From NCBI RefSeq assembly GCF_026420865.1, contig NZ_JAPCWC010000013.1, positions 54,558 through 118,557 of the forward strand: a stretch of 64,000 bases of DNA, read 5' to 3'. Source of the stretch: Novosphingobium clariflavum (lineage in GTDB: Bacteria; Pseudomonadota; Alphaproteobacteria; Sphingomonadales; Sphingomonadaceae). The notes under the pieces were generated by a model. That model did no database searches. It saw nothing but the letters and a program-made list of their open reading frames with translations, and had not been told where the DNA came from. Position numbers and translations under genes: made by a program. Positions 26,903 to 34,785 of this stretch are shown one piece after another. How positions within the stretch are numbered: position 1 is the stretch's first letter; the number at the start of each line of letters is the position of its first letter.

Positions 26903-27297
26903 TGACCAAGACCCGTTTCAGCAGTTCCGTCGCCCTGATGGGCGCAGCCGCGCTGGTTCTCGGCGCAGCAGGTGTCGCCGTGGCGCAGGAAGCCCGCGAT
27001 CCGGCCTATGCCGCCGCCCGCTCGTCCGGGCAGGTGGGTGAGCAGCGCGACGGTTATCTCGGCGTGGTCGGCAGCCAGCCGGCCGCGGTGCAGGCGATGG
27101 TGCGCGATCTCAACAACAAGCGCCGCGCGATCTACACCGAAAAGGCCGCCGGCAAGGGCACGATCGAGGAATATGCCTTCGCCACCGCTTGCCGCCTGAT
27201 CGCCCAGACCGCGCCCGGGGAAAAGTACCAGGCGCCCGACGGCTCCTGGCAGACGCGCACGGCGGCGGCCCCGCAGCGCGATCCGCGCTGTCCGTAA
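26902..27297 (+). CDS. ydbL: YdbL-like periplasmic protein (DUF1318)
   Basis: 131 residues with a signal peptide ending VAVAQ near residue 28. The mature domain carries the DUF1318 pattern of a DPAYAAARSSGQVGEQRDGYLG segment followed by NNKRRAIYTEKA. In E. coli YdbL is reported to regulate the YdbH-YnbE interaction. A hairpin terminator follows at 27323, closing the three-gene operon. Confidence 0.87.
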   Translation: MTKTRFSSSVALMGAAALVLGAAGVAVAQEARDPAYAAARSSGQVGEQRDGYLGVVGSQPAAVQAMVRDLNNKRRAIYTEKAAGKGTIEEYAFATACRLIAQTAPGEKYQAPDGSWQTRTAAAPQRDPRCP

Positions 27298-27322
27298 TTT
27301 AACTGCTCTGCATTTGGTGCAT

Positions 27323-27366
27323 TCCGGGCCGGTATCGCCAAGCGGCGGTGCCGGCCCGGAGTCTTT
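27323..27366 (+). terminator. Terminator of the ydbH-ynbE-ydbL operon
   Basis: A 17-bp stem (27323-27339 with 27344-27360, two G-U wobbles) with a 4-base loop is followed by GTCTTTT. Confidence 0.85.
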
Positions 27367-27660
27367 TGCGGGGTGCGCCTGCGACATCCGTCGAAGGCTT
27401 GCGGCCGGTGCCGCGGAGATGTCGGTGCTTTGACCGTCCGATCCCGTCTCGTTCGTGAAACACTCTTTCGCCCGTTCGACAGGGGTGTGACCGCGCTCTG
27501 ACAGCCTTGATTCGCAAATGGTCGGGGAGGCAGGCTCTCACGCATCGCCCTTGCGCTTTTCCTTTTCCTGACGAATGCTGTGTCTGCGCGGGCACTTGGG
27601 TTGGCCGGGGCGGCGCGCCAGGGCGTGTGAACAAGAGGCGTGGTCAGCGCCCGGCCAAGG

Positions 27661-27689
27661 TTGACTCGGGATAAGCCCCACCCTAAGGG
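27661..27689 (+). promoter_or_regulatory. Candidate promoter of the F0 ATP synthase operon
   Basis: TTGACT at 27661-27666, a 17-base spacer and TAAGGG at 27684-27689 lie about 65 bases before atpI. The -10 match is weak. The remaining sequence between the ydbL terminator and this point (27367-27660) shows no gene or RNA that I can support. Confidence 0.4.
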
Positions 27690-27752
27690 GGCGGCGCCCT
27701 CGGCGGGGAGCCGTTGAACGCGTCAATCGTCCTTTATGGAGGAGGACCTGAC

Positions 27753-28073
27753 ATGAGCGACGAGCCACCTGCACGAGACTCCGTTGGCGAGGATGCGCGC
27801 CTGGAACGGCTCGACGAAAGGCTGAAAGCCCTTCGCGAGCGTGAAGAGCAGCGCAACAAGCCCAACGCAGGCACGGAAACGGACGATTCCTATCGCGCCG
27901 GCAACCGTGTTCTGGCCGATCTTCTCGGCGGGGTCATCGGCGGCCTGTTCATCGGCTGGGTGATCGATCACTTCGCCGGAACATCGCCCTGGGGTCTGTT
28001 GGTGATGTTGTTCCTAGGAATCTTCGTCGCCTTCAGGAATATCATACGGAATTCGAACCAGCGCCCGGATTGA
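27753..28073 (+). CDS. atpI: AtpI/AtpZ-type ATP synthase assembly protein
   Basis: 106 residues: a charged N-terminal coiled-coil-like region (ERLDERLKALREREEQR) and two membrane helices (about 57-75 and 79-96) with the glycine-rich LLGGVIGGLFIGW hallmark of AtpI-type proteins. In other bacteria it helps assemble the c-ring and may carry magnesium. It begins the F0 operon, preceded by a very strong GGAGGAGG. Length and position match alphaproteobacterial atpI. Confidence 0.88.
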   Translation: MSDEPPARDSVGEDARLERLDERLKALREREEQRNKPNAGTETDDSYRAGNRVLADLLGGVIGGLFIGWVIDHFAGTSPWGLLVMLFLGIFVAFRNIIRNSNQRPD

Positions 28074-28125
28074 CCCATAAGGGGTGGATTGGGCGCTGTC
28101 GTTCATAGGCGACAGGGATATTCGC

Positions 28126-28908
28126 GTGGCTGCCGAAGCAAAGGTCGATCCGATGCACCAGTTCCAGCTCGAAACGCTGGCCGGTGCCCATTGGAACATT
28201 GCCGGATACAACATCGCCTTTACCAACAGCGCGCTGTGGATGGCGATTGCTACCGTTGCGCTGATCGTCTTCGTTGCCGGCGGCACGAAGCGTCAGCTCG
28301 TGCCGGGCCGCTGGCAGATGGCTGTCGAGACCTTCACCGGTTTCATCGACGGCATGCTGGCCGCCAACGTCGGCAAGAACGGCAAGAAGTACGTCCCGTA
28401 CATCTTCTCGCTGTTCATGTTCATTCTCTTCGCGAACTTCCTCGGTCTGCTGCCGCTCGGCGTGCTCGGCCTGCACCCCTTCACCTTCACCAGCCACTTC
28501 TCGGCGACCGGTGTCCTGGCGGTGCTCTCGTTCGCGATCGTCATCATCGTGGGCTTTGCCAAGCACAAGCTGCACTTCTTCTCGCTCTTCGTGCCGCACG
28601 GTACGCCGGTCGTGATGATCCCGCTGATCTTCGTGGTCGAGCTGATCTCCTTCCTCGTGCGTCCCTTCAGCCTTGGTCTGCGACTCTTCGTCGCGATGAT
28701 GGCCGGCCACGTGCTTCTTGAAGTGCTTTCGAGCTTCGTGATCAGCTCGGGCAATGCCGGTCTCGGCCTCTTTGCCATTGCCGGTCTGCCCAGCTTCATC
28801 CTGATGGTCGGCATCTGCGCTCTCGAGCTGCTGGTCGCCGGCATCCAGGCCTATGTCTTCGCTCTTCTCACCTGCGTCTATTTGAACGACGCTGAGAACC
28901 TTCACTGA
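28126..28908 (+). CDS. atpB: F0F1 ATP synthase subunit a
   Basis: About 260 residues with five to six membrane helices. The conserved Arg that faces the c-ring is in the FSLGLRLFVAMMAGH helix, with the downstream ELLVAGIQAYVFALL helix. It forms the proton half-channels of F0. The GTG at 28126 (VAAEAKVDPMHQF) is chosen since this is the usual alphaproteobacterial N-terminus and AGGGA lies just upstream; a GTG at 28084 would add 14 residues. Confidence 0.95.
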   Translation: MAAEAKVDPMHQFQLETLAGAHWNIAGYNIAFTNSALWMAIATVALIVFVAGGTKRQLVPGRWQMAVETFTGFIDGMLAANVGKNGKKYVPYIFSLFMFILFANFLGLLPLGVLGLHPFTFTSHFSATGVLAVLSFAIVIIVGFAKHKLHFFSLFVPHGTPVVMIPLIFVVELISFLVRPFSLGLRLFVAMMAGHVLLEVLSSFVISSGNAGLGLFAIAGLPSFILMVGICALELLVAGIQAYVFALLTCVYLNDAENLH

Positions 28909-28950
28909 TTTTCAGTCTCTTATCAGACTTTTCCAAAGGGAGTTTTTGTA

Positions 28951-29175
28951 ATGGAAGCAGATGCTGCAAAGCTGCTTGGTGCCGGTCTCGCCGCTATCGG
29001 TTGCGGTCTCGCCTCGATCGGCGTGGGTAACGTCTTCGCGAAGTTCCTCGAAGGCGCACTGCGCAACCCCGGCGCTGCCGACGCCCAGCAGGGCCGTCTG
29101 TTCATCGGCTTCGCGGGCGCCGAACTTCTCGGCCTGCTCTCGTTCGTCGTTGCCGCGCTGCTGATCTTCGCCTGA
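28951..29175 (+). CDS. atpE: F0F1 ATP synthase subunit c
   Basis: 74 residues forming two membrane helices joined by the polar loop (ALRNP). The proton-binding carboxylate is the Glu in [11 protein letters not shown]. The c-ring rotates as protons pass. AAAGGGAG precedes the ATG. It needs about ten copies per complex; the inverted repeat just downstream may help raise its relative yield. Confidence 0.97.
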   Translation: MEADAAKLLGAGLAAIGCGLASIGVGNVFAKFLEGALRNPGAADAQQGRLFIGFAGAELLGLLSFVVAALLIFA

Positions 29176-29198
29176 TCGCACTAGCGCACTGATCCGAT

Positions 29199-29231
29199 CC
29201 GGCCGCGCGAACCCTTTGGTGCCGCGGCCGG
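29199..29231 (+). promoter_or_regulatory. Intercistronic hairpin after atpE
   Basis: CCGGCCGCG (29199-29207) and CGCGGCCGG (29223-29231) form a perfect 9-bp stem in the 105-base gap between atpE and the b' gene. No T tract follows, so it is more likely an mRNA-stability or attenuation element than a full terminator. Confidence 0.5.
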
Positions 29232-29280
29232 GCCACCGGATGCAAGATTTTTACCGGCTACCTCGGGACAGGGCTGACAC

Positions 29281-29775
29281 ATGCCTCAGATCGCACAGCT
29301 AGGCGAATACTACGCCAGCCAGATCTTCTGGATGCTGATCTTCTTCGCCATCACCTTCTTCGTCGTCGGACGCGGCATGGTGCCCAAGGTGATGGATACG
29401 GTCGCCTCGCGCGACAAGCAGATTGCCGAGGACCTCGCCACCGCCGAAAAGCTGCGCGAAAGCGCCGACGCGGAAGAGGAAGCCTGGCGCACGCGTGAAA
29501 ACGCGAACCGCGCGCAGGCCCAGGACCTCATCGCTTCGGCCCGCGCCAAGGCCGGTGCCGCCACCGCAGAGCGTCTCAGCGCCGCGCAGATCGGCATCGA
29601 CGCCGACCTCGCCGCCGCGGAAAAGCGCATCGACGAAGCGCGCCTTGCGGCTGCTGCCGAGATCGAAAGCGTTGCCGCCGAAGCCGCTCGCGACATCGTC
29701 AGCCGCGTCGCCGGCATCTCGCTCGACGAGACTGCCGCTCGCGCCGCCGTGAAGGAGAGCCTGGCTCATGGCTGA
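29281..29775 (+). CDS. atpF2: F0F1 ATP synthase subunit b'
   Basis: 164 residues: one N-terminal membrane helix (about 14-32) followed by a long charged, alanine-rich coiled coil. A pair of different b-type subunits (b and b') is typical of alphaproteobacteria and phototrophs and makes a heterodimeric stalk. The hydrophobic segment IFWMLIFFAITFFVVGRG begins the typical b' pattern. It overlaps the next b gene by 8 bases. Confidence 0.92.
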   Translation: MPQIAQLGEYYASQIFWMLIFFAITFFVVGRGMVPKVMDTVASRDKQIAEDLATAEKLRESADAEEEAWRTRENANRAQAQDLIASARAKAGAATAERLSAAQIGIDADLAAAEKRIDEARLAAAAEIESVAAEAARDIVSRVAGISLDETAARAAVKESLAHG

Positions 29776-30343
29776 GAACACCGCTGCTGAAACGGGCGCC
29801 GCTCCGGCTGCTCACGAGGCCGATGCCGCCCAGGCGCACGTCGCCGTCGAGCACGCCGAGCCCGAACTGCTGGGCTTTGCCCCGCCGGTCGCGGTGGTCA
29901 GCGCCTCGATGCTCGTGCTCATCCTGATCATGGTCTGGAAGGGCGTTCCCAAGCTCATCTCGGGCGGTCTCGATTCGAGCATCGCCCAGATCAAGGCGCA
30001 CCTCGAAGAGGCCAAGACCCTGCGCGCCGAGGCGGAAGCCCTGCGCAAGGAATATGCCGACAAGATCGCGAACGCCGAAAAGGACGCCGCGGCCATGCTC
30101 GAGCATGCCCATCACGAAGCCGAGGCCATCGTCGCCAAGGCCGAGGCCGACACCACCGAACTGATCGCCCGCCGTCACAAGATGGTGGAAGAGAAGATCT
30201 CGGCGCTGGAACTGGCCACGATCAACGACCTGCGCCGCAAGGCCGCTGCCGCTGCCGCTCTGGCCGCCGGCGACCTGATCAAGGCCAACCACTCGGCCGA
30301 TGCCGACAAGGCGCTGGTCGACAAGGCGATCGCCGGGATCTGA
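29768..30343 (+). CDS. atpF: F0F1 ATP synthase subunit b
   Basis: 191 residues with an Ala/Glu/His-rich N-terminal region, a membrane helix (about 41-60) and a long coiled coil with Ala-Glu-Lys repeats. It partners b' as the peripheral stalk to F1. It closes the F0 operon, followed directly by a terminator. The F1 genes (atpHAGDC) are not in the window, as expected for alphaproteobacteria where F0 and F1 are separate operons. Confidence 0.94.
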   Translation: MAENTAAETGAAPAAHEADAAQAHVAVEHAEPELLGFAPPVAVVSASMLVLILIMVWKGVPKLISGGLDSSIAQIKAHLEEAKTLRAEAEALRKEYADKIANAEKDAAAMLEHAHHEAEAIVAKAEADTTELIARRHKMVEEKISALELATINDLRRKAAAAAALAAGDLIKANHSADADKALVDKAIAGI

Positions 30344-30373
30344 TCCCGACCGCCTTTCGGTTACCGAACAACG

Positions 30374-30409
30374 AAGCCTCCGTGTTCCGCACGGGGGCTT
30401 TTTTGTTGT
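30374..30409 (+). terminator. Terminator of the F0 operon
   Basis: AAGCCTCCGTG (30374-30384) and CACGGGGGCTT (30390-30400, one wobble) enclose a 5-base loop, followed by TTTTGTTGTT. Confidence 0.92.
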
Positions 30410-30598
30410 TCCGATCCACGCCTTGCGTCGAACCGATCGCCTGGATGCGCTTAGGTGGTTGACCTTGGCGTGCTTTGGGATCAGAGGAGCGCCCGCACGG
30501 CCGTCGTGCCGCGCAAGTTTCAGGAAGCGAGGACATGTCAAGCGACAGTTCCAGTAGGACCGCACGCCCCAAGGGCGCTGGCTAGTTCTCGCTGGCCA

Positions 30599-30627
30599 TC
30601 GTCCGCCCGGGTCGTGCGGACGAAAGG
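30599..30627 (+). promoter_or_regulatory. Hairpin abutting the mgtE ribosome binding site
   Basis: TCGTCCGC (30599-30606) and GCGGACGA (30616-30623) form a perfect 8-bp stem whose last base starts the AAAGG ribosome binding site (30623-30627). The ~190-base leader before it has no gene. Many magnesium transporters have regulatory leaders, but I cannot match this to a known riboswitch class. Confidence 0.4.
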
Positions 30628-30635
30628 TTTTGAAG

Positions 30636-31994
30636 ATGATGAACGACCTGCTCGCCGGCGTGGCTGCCGGCCCCCGGCCCGTGAAGCGCGGGCTCTACAT
30701 TGCCGATATCGTCGAGATGCTGGAGGCGCTGACGCCTTCCGAAGCGGCTGCAAAGCTGGGCCGCATGGCGGACGTGCGCGCCGTTGCCGCGCTCGACCGG
30801 CCTGAATTTTCCCGCGCGCCCGAAGTGCTGGAACTTCTGCCGTTCCCGCGCGCGGTTCGGCTCGTCTCGCAGATGGCGGAAGACCGCGCGGCCGACGTGC
30901 TGGCGGCGATGGACGAGGATCTGGCCGCGCGCTTCCTCGCCGCCCTGGCGCCCGATGTGCGCACCTCGCTCTCCCAGCTGCTGGCATGGCCGGAGGACAG
31001 CGCCGGCGGCATGATGACCACCGAGTTCGTCGCCGCGCCCGCCAATGCCACCGTGGGCGATGTCCTGCGCCTGATCCGCACGGTCGAACGCAGCCGCGAG
31101 ACGGTCTATTCGGTGTTCCTCGTCGACAAGGCGGGGCGGCTCGAATCGACGATCTCGCTGCGCCGCCTGATTGCCGCAGAGCCTGACGATCCCGCGCTCG
31201 ATCTCGGACGCGACCGCGAACCCGTGGTCGTCGCGCCCGATACCGACCGCGAGGAAGTGGCGAACCTGATCCGCCGTCACGACCTGCTGGCGCTGCCGGT
31301 GGTGGACGAGCAGGGCTGTCCGATCGGTATCGTCACCGTCGACGACGTGCTCGACGCGCTGGTCGAGGAGCATACCGAGGACGTCCAGAAGTTCGGCGGC
31401 GTCGAGGCGCTCGACAAGCCCTACCTCGAAACCGGCTTCTTCGCGATGATCCGCAAGCGCGCCGGGTGGCTGAGCGTGCTGTTCCTCTCCGAGATGCTCA
31501 CGGCCAGCGCCATGCAGCATTTCGAGGACGAACTGGCACGCGCGGTGGTGCTGACGCTGTTCATCCCGCTGATCATGAGCTCTGGCGGCAACAGCGGCAG
31601 CCAGGCGACCTCGCTGATCATCCGTGCGCTTGCCGTCGGGCAGGTGCGCCTGCGCGACTGGTGGCGCGTGGCGCTGCGCGAACTGCCGGCCGGCATGGTG
31701 CTGGGCGGTATCCTCGGTGTGGTCGGCTTCGCGCGCATCGCGCTTTGGCAGAAGCTGGGCTTCTACGATTACGGCGAGCACTGGGTGCTGATCGCCACCA
31801 CCGTGTCGGCGGGGCTGGTGGGCATCGTCACGTTCGGGTCGCTGGCGGGCTCGATGCTGCCCTTTGCCTTGCAGCGGCTCGGCTTCGACCCGGCCAGTGC
31901 CTCTGCGCCGTTCGTGGCGACGCTGGTCGATGTCACGGGTCTGGTGATCTATTTCACCATTGCGCTTGCGATTCTCTCCGGGACGCTGCTCTAG
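30636..31994 (+). CDS. mgtE: MgtE-type magnesium transporter
   Basis: About 452 residues in the MgtE layout: N-terminal superhelical domain, two CBS domains (~130-255, with VVVAPDTDREEVANLIRRHDLLALPVVDEQG), a plug helix and five C-terminal membrane helices. The pore signature SSGGNSGSQATSL is present. It imports Mg2+ and is gated by Mg2+ bound in the cytoplasmic domains. ATG at 30636 has AAAGG 8 bases upstream; a TTG at 30630 is possible. Confidence 0.95.
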   Translation: MMNDLLAGVAAGPRPVKRGLYIADIVEMLEALTPSEAAAKLGRMADVRAVAALDRPEFSRAPEVLELLPFPRAVRLVSQMAEDRAADVLAAMDEDLAARFLAALAPDVRTSLSQLLAWPEDSAGGMMTTEFVAAPANATVGDVLRLIRTVERSRETVYSVFLVDKAGRLESTISLRRLIAAEPDDPALDLGRDREPVVVAPDTDREEVANLIRRHDLLALPVVDEQGCPIGIVTVDDVLDALVEEHTEDVQKFGGVEALDKPYLETGFFAMIRKRAGWLSVLFLSEMLTASAMQHFEDELARAVVLTLFIPLIMSSGGNSGSQATSLIIRALAVGQVRLRDWWRVALRELPAGMVLGGILGVVGFARIALWQKLGFYDYGEHWVLIATTVSAGLVGIVTFGSLAGSMLPFALQRLGFDPASASAPFVATLVDVTGLVIYFTIALAILSGTLL

Positions 31995-32032
31995 CGTTTT
32001 CGGAATACTCCCAACCGAAAGGAACGGCCGTC

Positions 32033-33199
32033 ATGGCATATACCGCGAAGATCCTGCTGCTCGGCTCGGGCGAGCTGGGGCGCGAATTCGTCATTTCGGC
32101 CAAGCGCCTGGGCTGCGAAGTGATCGCCTGCGACGCCTATGAAGGCGCGCCGGCGATGCAGCTGGCGGATGGCTTCGAGGTCTTCTCGATGCTCGACGGC
32201 GAGCGCCTGCGCGCCGCCATCGAGAAGCACAAGCCGGACTACATCGTGCCTGAGGTGGAGGCGATCCGTACCGAAGTGCTGGCCGAAGTCGAGGCGGAAG
32301 GCTTCTGCGTGGTGCCGTCCGCGCGCGCCACGCAGATGACCATGAACCGCGATGCCATCCGCGAAGTGGCCGCTGTCGAACTGGGCCTGCGCACTTCGCG
32401 CTATCGCTATGCCGAAAGCCTCGAGGAAGTGCTGGCCGGCGCCGAACACACCGGGCTGCCCTGCGTGATCAAGCCGGTGATGTCGTCTTCGGGCAAGGGC
32501 CAGAGCACGGTGCGCGATGCCGCCGATCTGGAGAAGGCATGGGATTACGCCGTCGCCAACATGCGCGGTGACCGCAAGCGGGTGATCGTCGAGGAATTCG
32601 TCGCCTTCGATTACGAGATCACGCTGCTGACCGTGCGCAGCCGCGAGGGCGTGTCGTTCTGCCCGGCGATCGGCCACCGGCAGGAGCGCGGCGACTATCA
32701 GGAATCGTGGCAGCCCACGCCCATGGCGCCTGCCGCCATTGCCGCCGCGCAGGACATGGCGCGGAAGGTGGTGGACGATCTGGGCGGCTACGGCCTGTTC
32801 GGTGTCGAGTTCTTCGTGAAGGGCGAGGAGGTGATCTTCTCCGAACTCTCGCCGCGTCCGCACGATACCGGCATGGTCACGCTGATCTCCCAGAACCTGT
32901 CCGAGTTCGACCTTCATGCGCGGGCGATCCTTGGCCTGCCGATCCCCGAGGTCGTGCTGCACGGTGCCAGCGCGTCGGCGGTGGTGCTGGCCGACCGGGA
33001 CAGCGATTCCTTCGCTTTCGAGGGCCTTGGCGAGGCGCTGGCGACACCGGGGGCGCAGGTCGACCTGCGGGTCTTCGCCAAGCCTGTAACGCGCCCCTAC
33101 CGCCGTATGGGCGTTGCGCTGGCGCTGGCCGGGGACACCGATACCGCGCGCCGGGTTGCCGCCGAGGCCGCGGGCAAGGTGCGGATCGTTTACGAGTGA
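32033..33199 (+). CDS. purT: Formate-dependent phosphoribosylglycinamide formyltransferase
   Basis: 388 residues, ATP-grasp fold. N-terminal LLLGSGELGREF, the ATP-binding KPVMSSSGKGQS and the metal-binding ELSPRPHDTGMVT are all typical of PurT. It uses ATP and formate to formylate GAR in purine synthesis, an alternative to folate-dependent PurN. AAAGGAA precedes the ATG. The open frame extends upstream through mgtE in another frame, but homology begins here. Confidence 0.96.
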   Translation: MAYTAKILLLGSGELGREFVISAKRLGCEVIACDAYEGAPAMQLADGFEVFSMLDGERLRAAIEKHKPDYIVPEVEAIRTEVLAEVEAEGFCVVPSARATQMTMNRDAIREVAAVELGLRTSRYRYAESLEEVLAGAEHTGLPCVIKPVMSSSGKGQSTVRDAADLEKAWDYAVANMRGDRKRVIVEEFVAFDYEITLLTVRSREGVSFCPAIGHRQERGDYQESWQPTPMAPAAIAAAQDMARKVVDDLGGYGLFGVEFFVKGEEVIFSELSPRPHDTGMVTLISQNLSEFDLHARAILGLPIPEVVLHGASASAVVLADRDSDSFAFEGLGEALATPGAQVDLRVFAKPVTRPYRRMGVALALAGDTDTARRVAAEAAGKVRIVYE

Positions 33200-33208
33200 G
33201 GTGAGGGC

Positions 33209-33757
33209 TTACTTCTTCCCGCCGTGGATGCGCTGGCGGACCGCCGCCAGCAGTTCCTCCATCGTCGCCACTTGCGTGACGCCATAGCGGGCGGCGGTGA
33301 TGTCGACGTTGCCCTTGCGCCAGAAGCCGTCGGGGCAGAGCACCACCAGCTTGCCGCCGCGCGCATGCAGGCCGAGTTCCAAGAGGCTCACCGGGCTCTG
33401 CGTGCCGGGCGCAAGGTACATGACGATCACGTCGGCGCTCTCCAGCGCGGCGAGTTCCCATTCGACCTGGCGGCGGAATTCGGGCTCGCTCGCCTCGGGC
33501 TTCCATGCCGGGTTCCAGTCGGGTCGGCGCGGGTTGAGGATCACCACGTTCTCGTTCGACAGGGCCTTGATCAGATCGGCCTGCCAGTCGGTGGCGCTGC
33601 CCATGTCGATGCTGCCGCCCGGGAACACGCGGGGCACATCGTGCGCGGCGGGCAGGGGCTGCGGAGACGTGACGATCATGCTGGATGCCATGGCGGGAGC
33701 CGCGCTCGCCAGAACGGCGGCGAGCGCGAGGAGAGGGGCGAACGTGCGAAAGGGCAT
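33209..33757 (-). CDS. Exported nucleoside 2-deoxyribosyltransferase-like protein
   Basis: About 182 residues. The N-terminus is a plain signal peptide (hydrophobic run ending APAMASS near residue 25). The mature part has the nucleoside 2-deoxyribosyltransferase-like fold: LNPRRPDWNPAW, FRRQVEWELAALESADVIVMYL and the SLLELGL segment that usually carries the catalytic Glu. Typical enzymes swap bases on deoxyribonucleosides in the cytoplasm or act in phage and nucleotide salvage; export is unusual. It lies 16 bases downstream of gloB and is probably co-transcribed. Substrate unknown. Confidence 0.72.
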   Translation of the reverse strand: MPFRTFAPLLALAAVLASAAPAMASSMIVTSPQPLPAAHDVPRVFPGGSIDMGSATDWQADLIKALSNENVVILNPRRPDWNPAWKPEASEPEFRRQVEWELAALESADVIVMYLAPGTQSPVSLLELGLHARGGKLVVLCPDGFWRKGNVDITAARYGVTQVATMEELLAAVRQRIHGGKK

Positions 33758-33773
33758 CGGGGGCTGATCCGTC

Positions 33774-34532
33774 TCAGAACGTGTTCTTGGCTTCGCGCAG
33801 CGCGGCGAAGGTCGCCACCGCGTCATGGCCGCCCCAGCGCGCCTGCAAGGCCGGATCGTCGGCGCGCAGGAACGGGTTGGTAAGCAGTTCCCGGCCCAGC
33901 CTGGCGGGAACGGTCGGCATGCCGGCGGCGCGGGCGCGGGCCACATCCTCGGCATAAGCGGCGAGTTCGGCGTTGTCCGGGTCGGCATGGAGCGCGAACC
34001 TGGCGTTCGCGGCGGTGTACTCGTGCGCGCAGTAGAGCAGCGTTTCGGCGGGGAGCGCCTTGATGCGCTGGAGGCTTTCCCAGAACTGCGGCGCGGTGCC
34101 CTCGAACATGCGGCCGCAGCCGAGCGCAAAGACCGAATCGCCCACGAAAGCGACGTGCGCTTCGGGCAGCCAGTAGGCGCAGTGGCCGAGCGTGTGGCCG
34201 CCGACGTCGAGCACTTGCGCGGTGCAGTCGCCGATCCTGACCGTATCGCCCTGATCGACGCGGCGGTCGACGCCCGCGATCTTGCCGGCATCGTCTTCGG
34301 GCGCGGTGATCGTGCAGCCGGTCGCCGCCTTGATGGCGCCGTTGCCGCCGGCGTGGTCCGGGTGCCAGTGGGTGTTCCAGATCTGGGTGATCTGCCAGCC
34401 CTTGGCGGCGGCCTGCTTGAGATATTCCTCGGCATCCGGCGTATCGATGCACACGGTTTCGCCGCTGGCGGGATCGTGCAGCAGATAGCCGTAGTTGTCG
34501 CTGAGGCAGGGGAACTGGTGGACTTCGAGCAT
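33774..34532 (-). CDS. gloB: Hydroxyacylglutathione hydrolase (glyoxalase II)
   Basis: 252 residues of the metallo-beta-lactamase fold. The binuclear metal motif THWHPDH is at 54-60, with further ligands in GHTLGH, FVGDSVFALGCGR and YCAHEYT. It hydrolyses S-lactoylglutathione to lactate and glutathione, completing methylglyoxal detoxification. AAGGAGAG before the ATG is a strong ribosome binding site. Confidence 0.96.
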   Translation of the reverse strand: MLEVHQFPCLSDNYGYLLHDPASGETVCIDTPDAEEYLKQAAAKGWQITQIWNTHWHPDHAGGNGAIKAATGCTITAPEDDAGKIAGVDRRVDQGDTVRIGDCTAQVLDVGGHTLGHCAYWLPEAHVAFVGDSVFALGCGRMFEGTAPQFWESLQRIKALPAETLLYCAHEYTAANARFALHADPDNAELAAYAEDVARARAAGMPTVPARLGRELLTNPFLRADDPALQARWGGHDAVATFAALREAKNTF

Positions 34533-34580
34533 GGGGTCTCTCCTTGGCTGCCTATGTAGCGAATGACGCCCAAAGCAAAA

Positions 34581-34617
34581 GCCCGCCCGGCCACTCCTGA
34601 GAATGGGCCGGACGGGC
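34581..34617 (-). terminator. Terminator downstream of rpsA
   Basis: GCCCGCCCGGCC (34581-34592) and GGCCGGACGGGC (34606-34617) form a 12-bp stem with one mismatch. On the minus strand it is followed by TTTTGCTTT, a fair T tract. Confidence 0.85.
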
Positions 34618-34668
34618 CTTTACTGTTTCACCTGGCGGTGAAGCTCGACAGTTCGGGTGGCGAGGCCA

Positions 34669-34689
34669 TCACGGGAGTAAATCCCGTGA
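34669..34689 (-). other. Second hairpin in the rpsA 3' region
   Basis: TCACGGGA and TCCCGTGA make a perfect 8-bp stem around a 5-base loop, lying between the rpsA stop and its terminator. Confidence 0.6.
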
Positions 34690-34725
34690 CGTCAGTCGGG
34701 CTATGCCCGCTGGCCGGCCTTCGCC

Positions 34726-34784
34726 CCGAGCGGAATGCAGGCTGCCATTTGCGATGCAAATGTCGCCTGCATTCCTGGGCTCGG
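34726..34784 (-). other. Long compound palindrome at the rpsA stop codon
   Basis: CCGAGC and GGAATGCAGGC (34726-34742) pair with GCCTGCATTCC (34765-34775) and GCTCGG (34779-34784). Inside, CATTTGC-GAT-GCAAATG (34746-34762) forms a further stem. It ends one base before the rpsA stop codon. Its size and closeness to the stop suggest a 3' mRNA structure. Confidence 0.65.
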
Positions 34785-34785
34785 C

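Noticed and set aside
27299..27634. 111-codon minus-strand frame in the ydbL-atpI gap
   Set aside because: Arg-rich, no ribosome binding site, overlaps the operon terminator; no sign of a real gene.
28084..28125. Longer atpB start at GTG 28084
   Set aside because: The added 14 residues do not match AtpB N-termini, whereas the GTG at 28126 with AGGGA upstream does.
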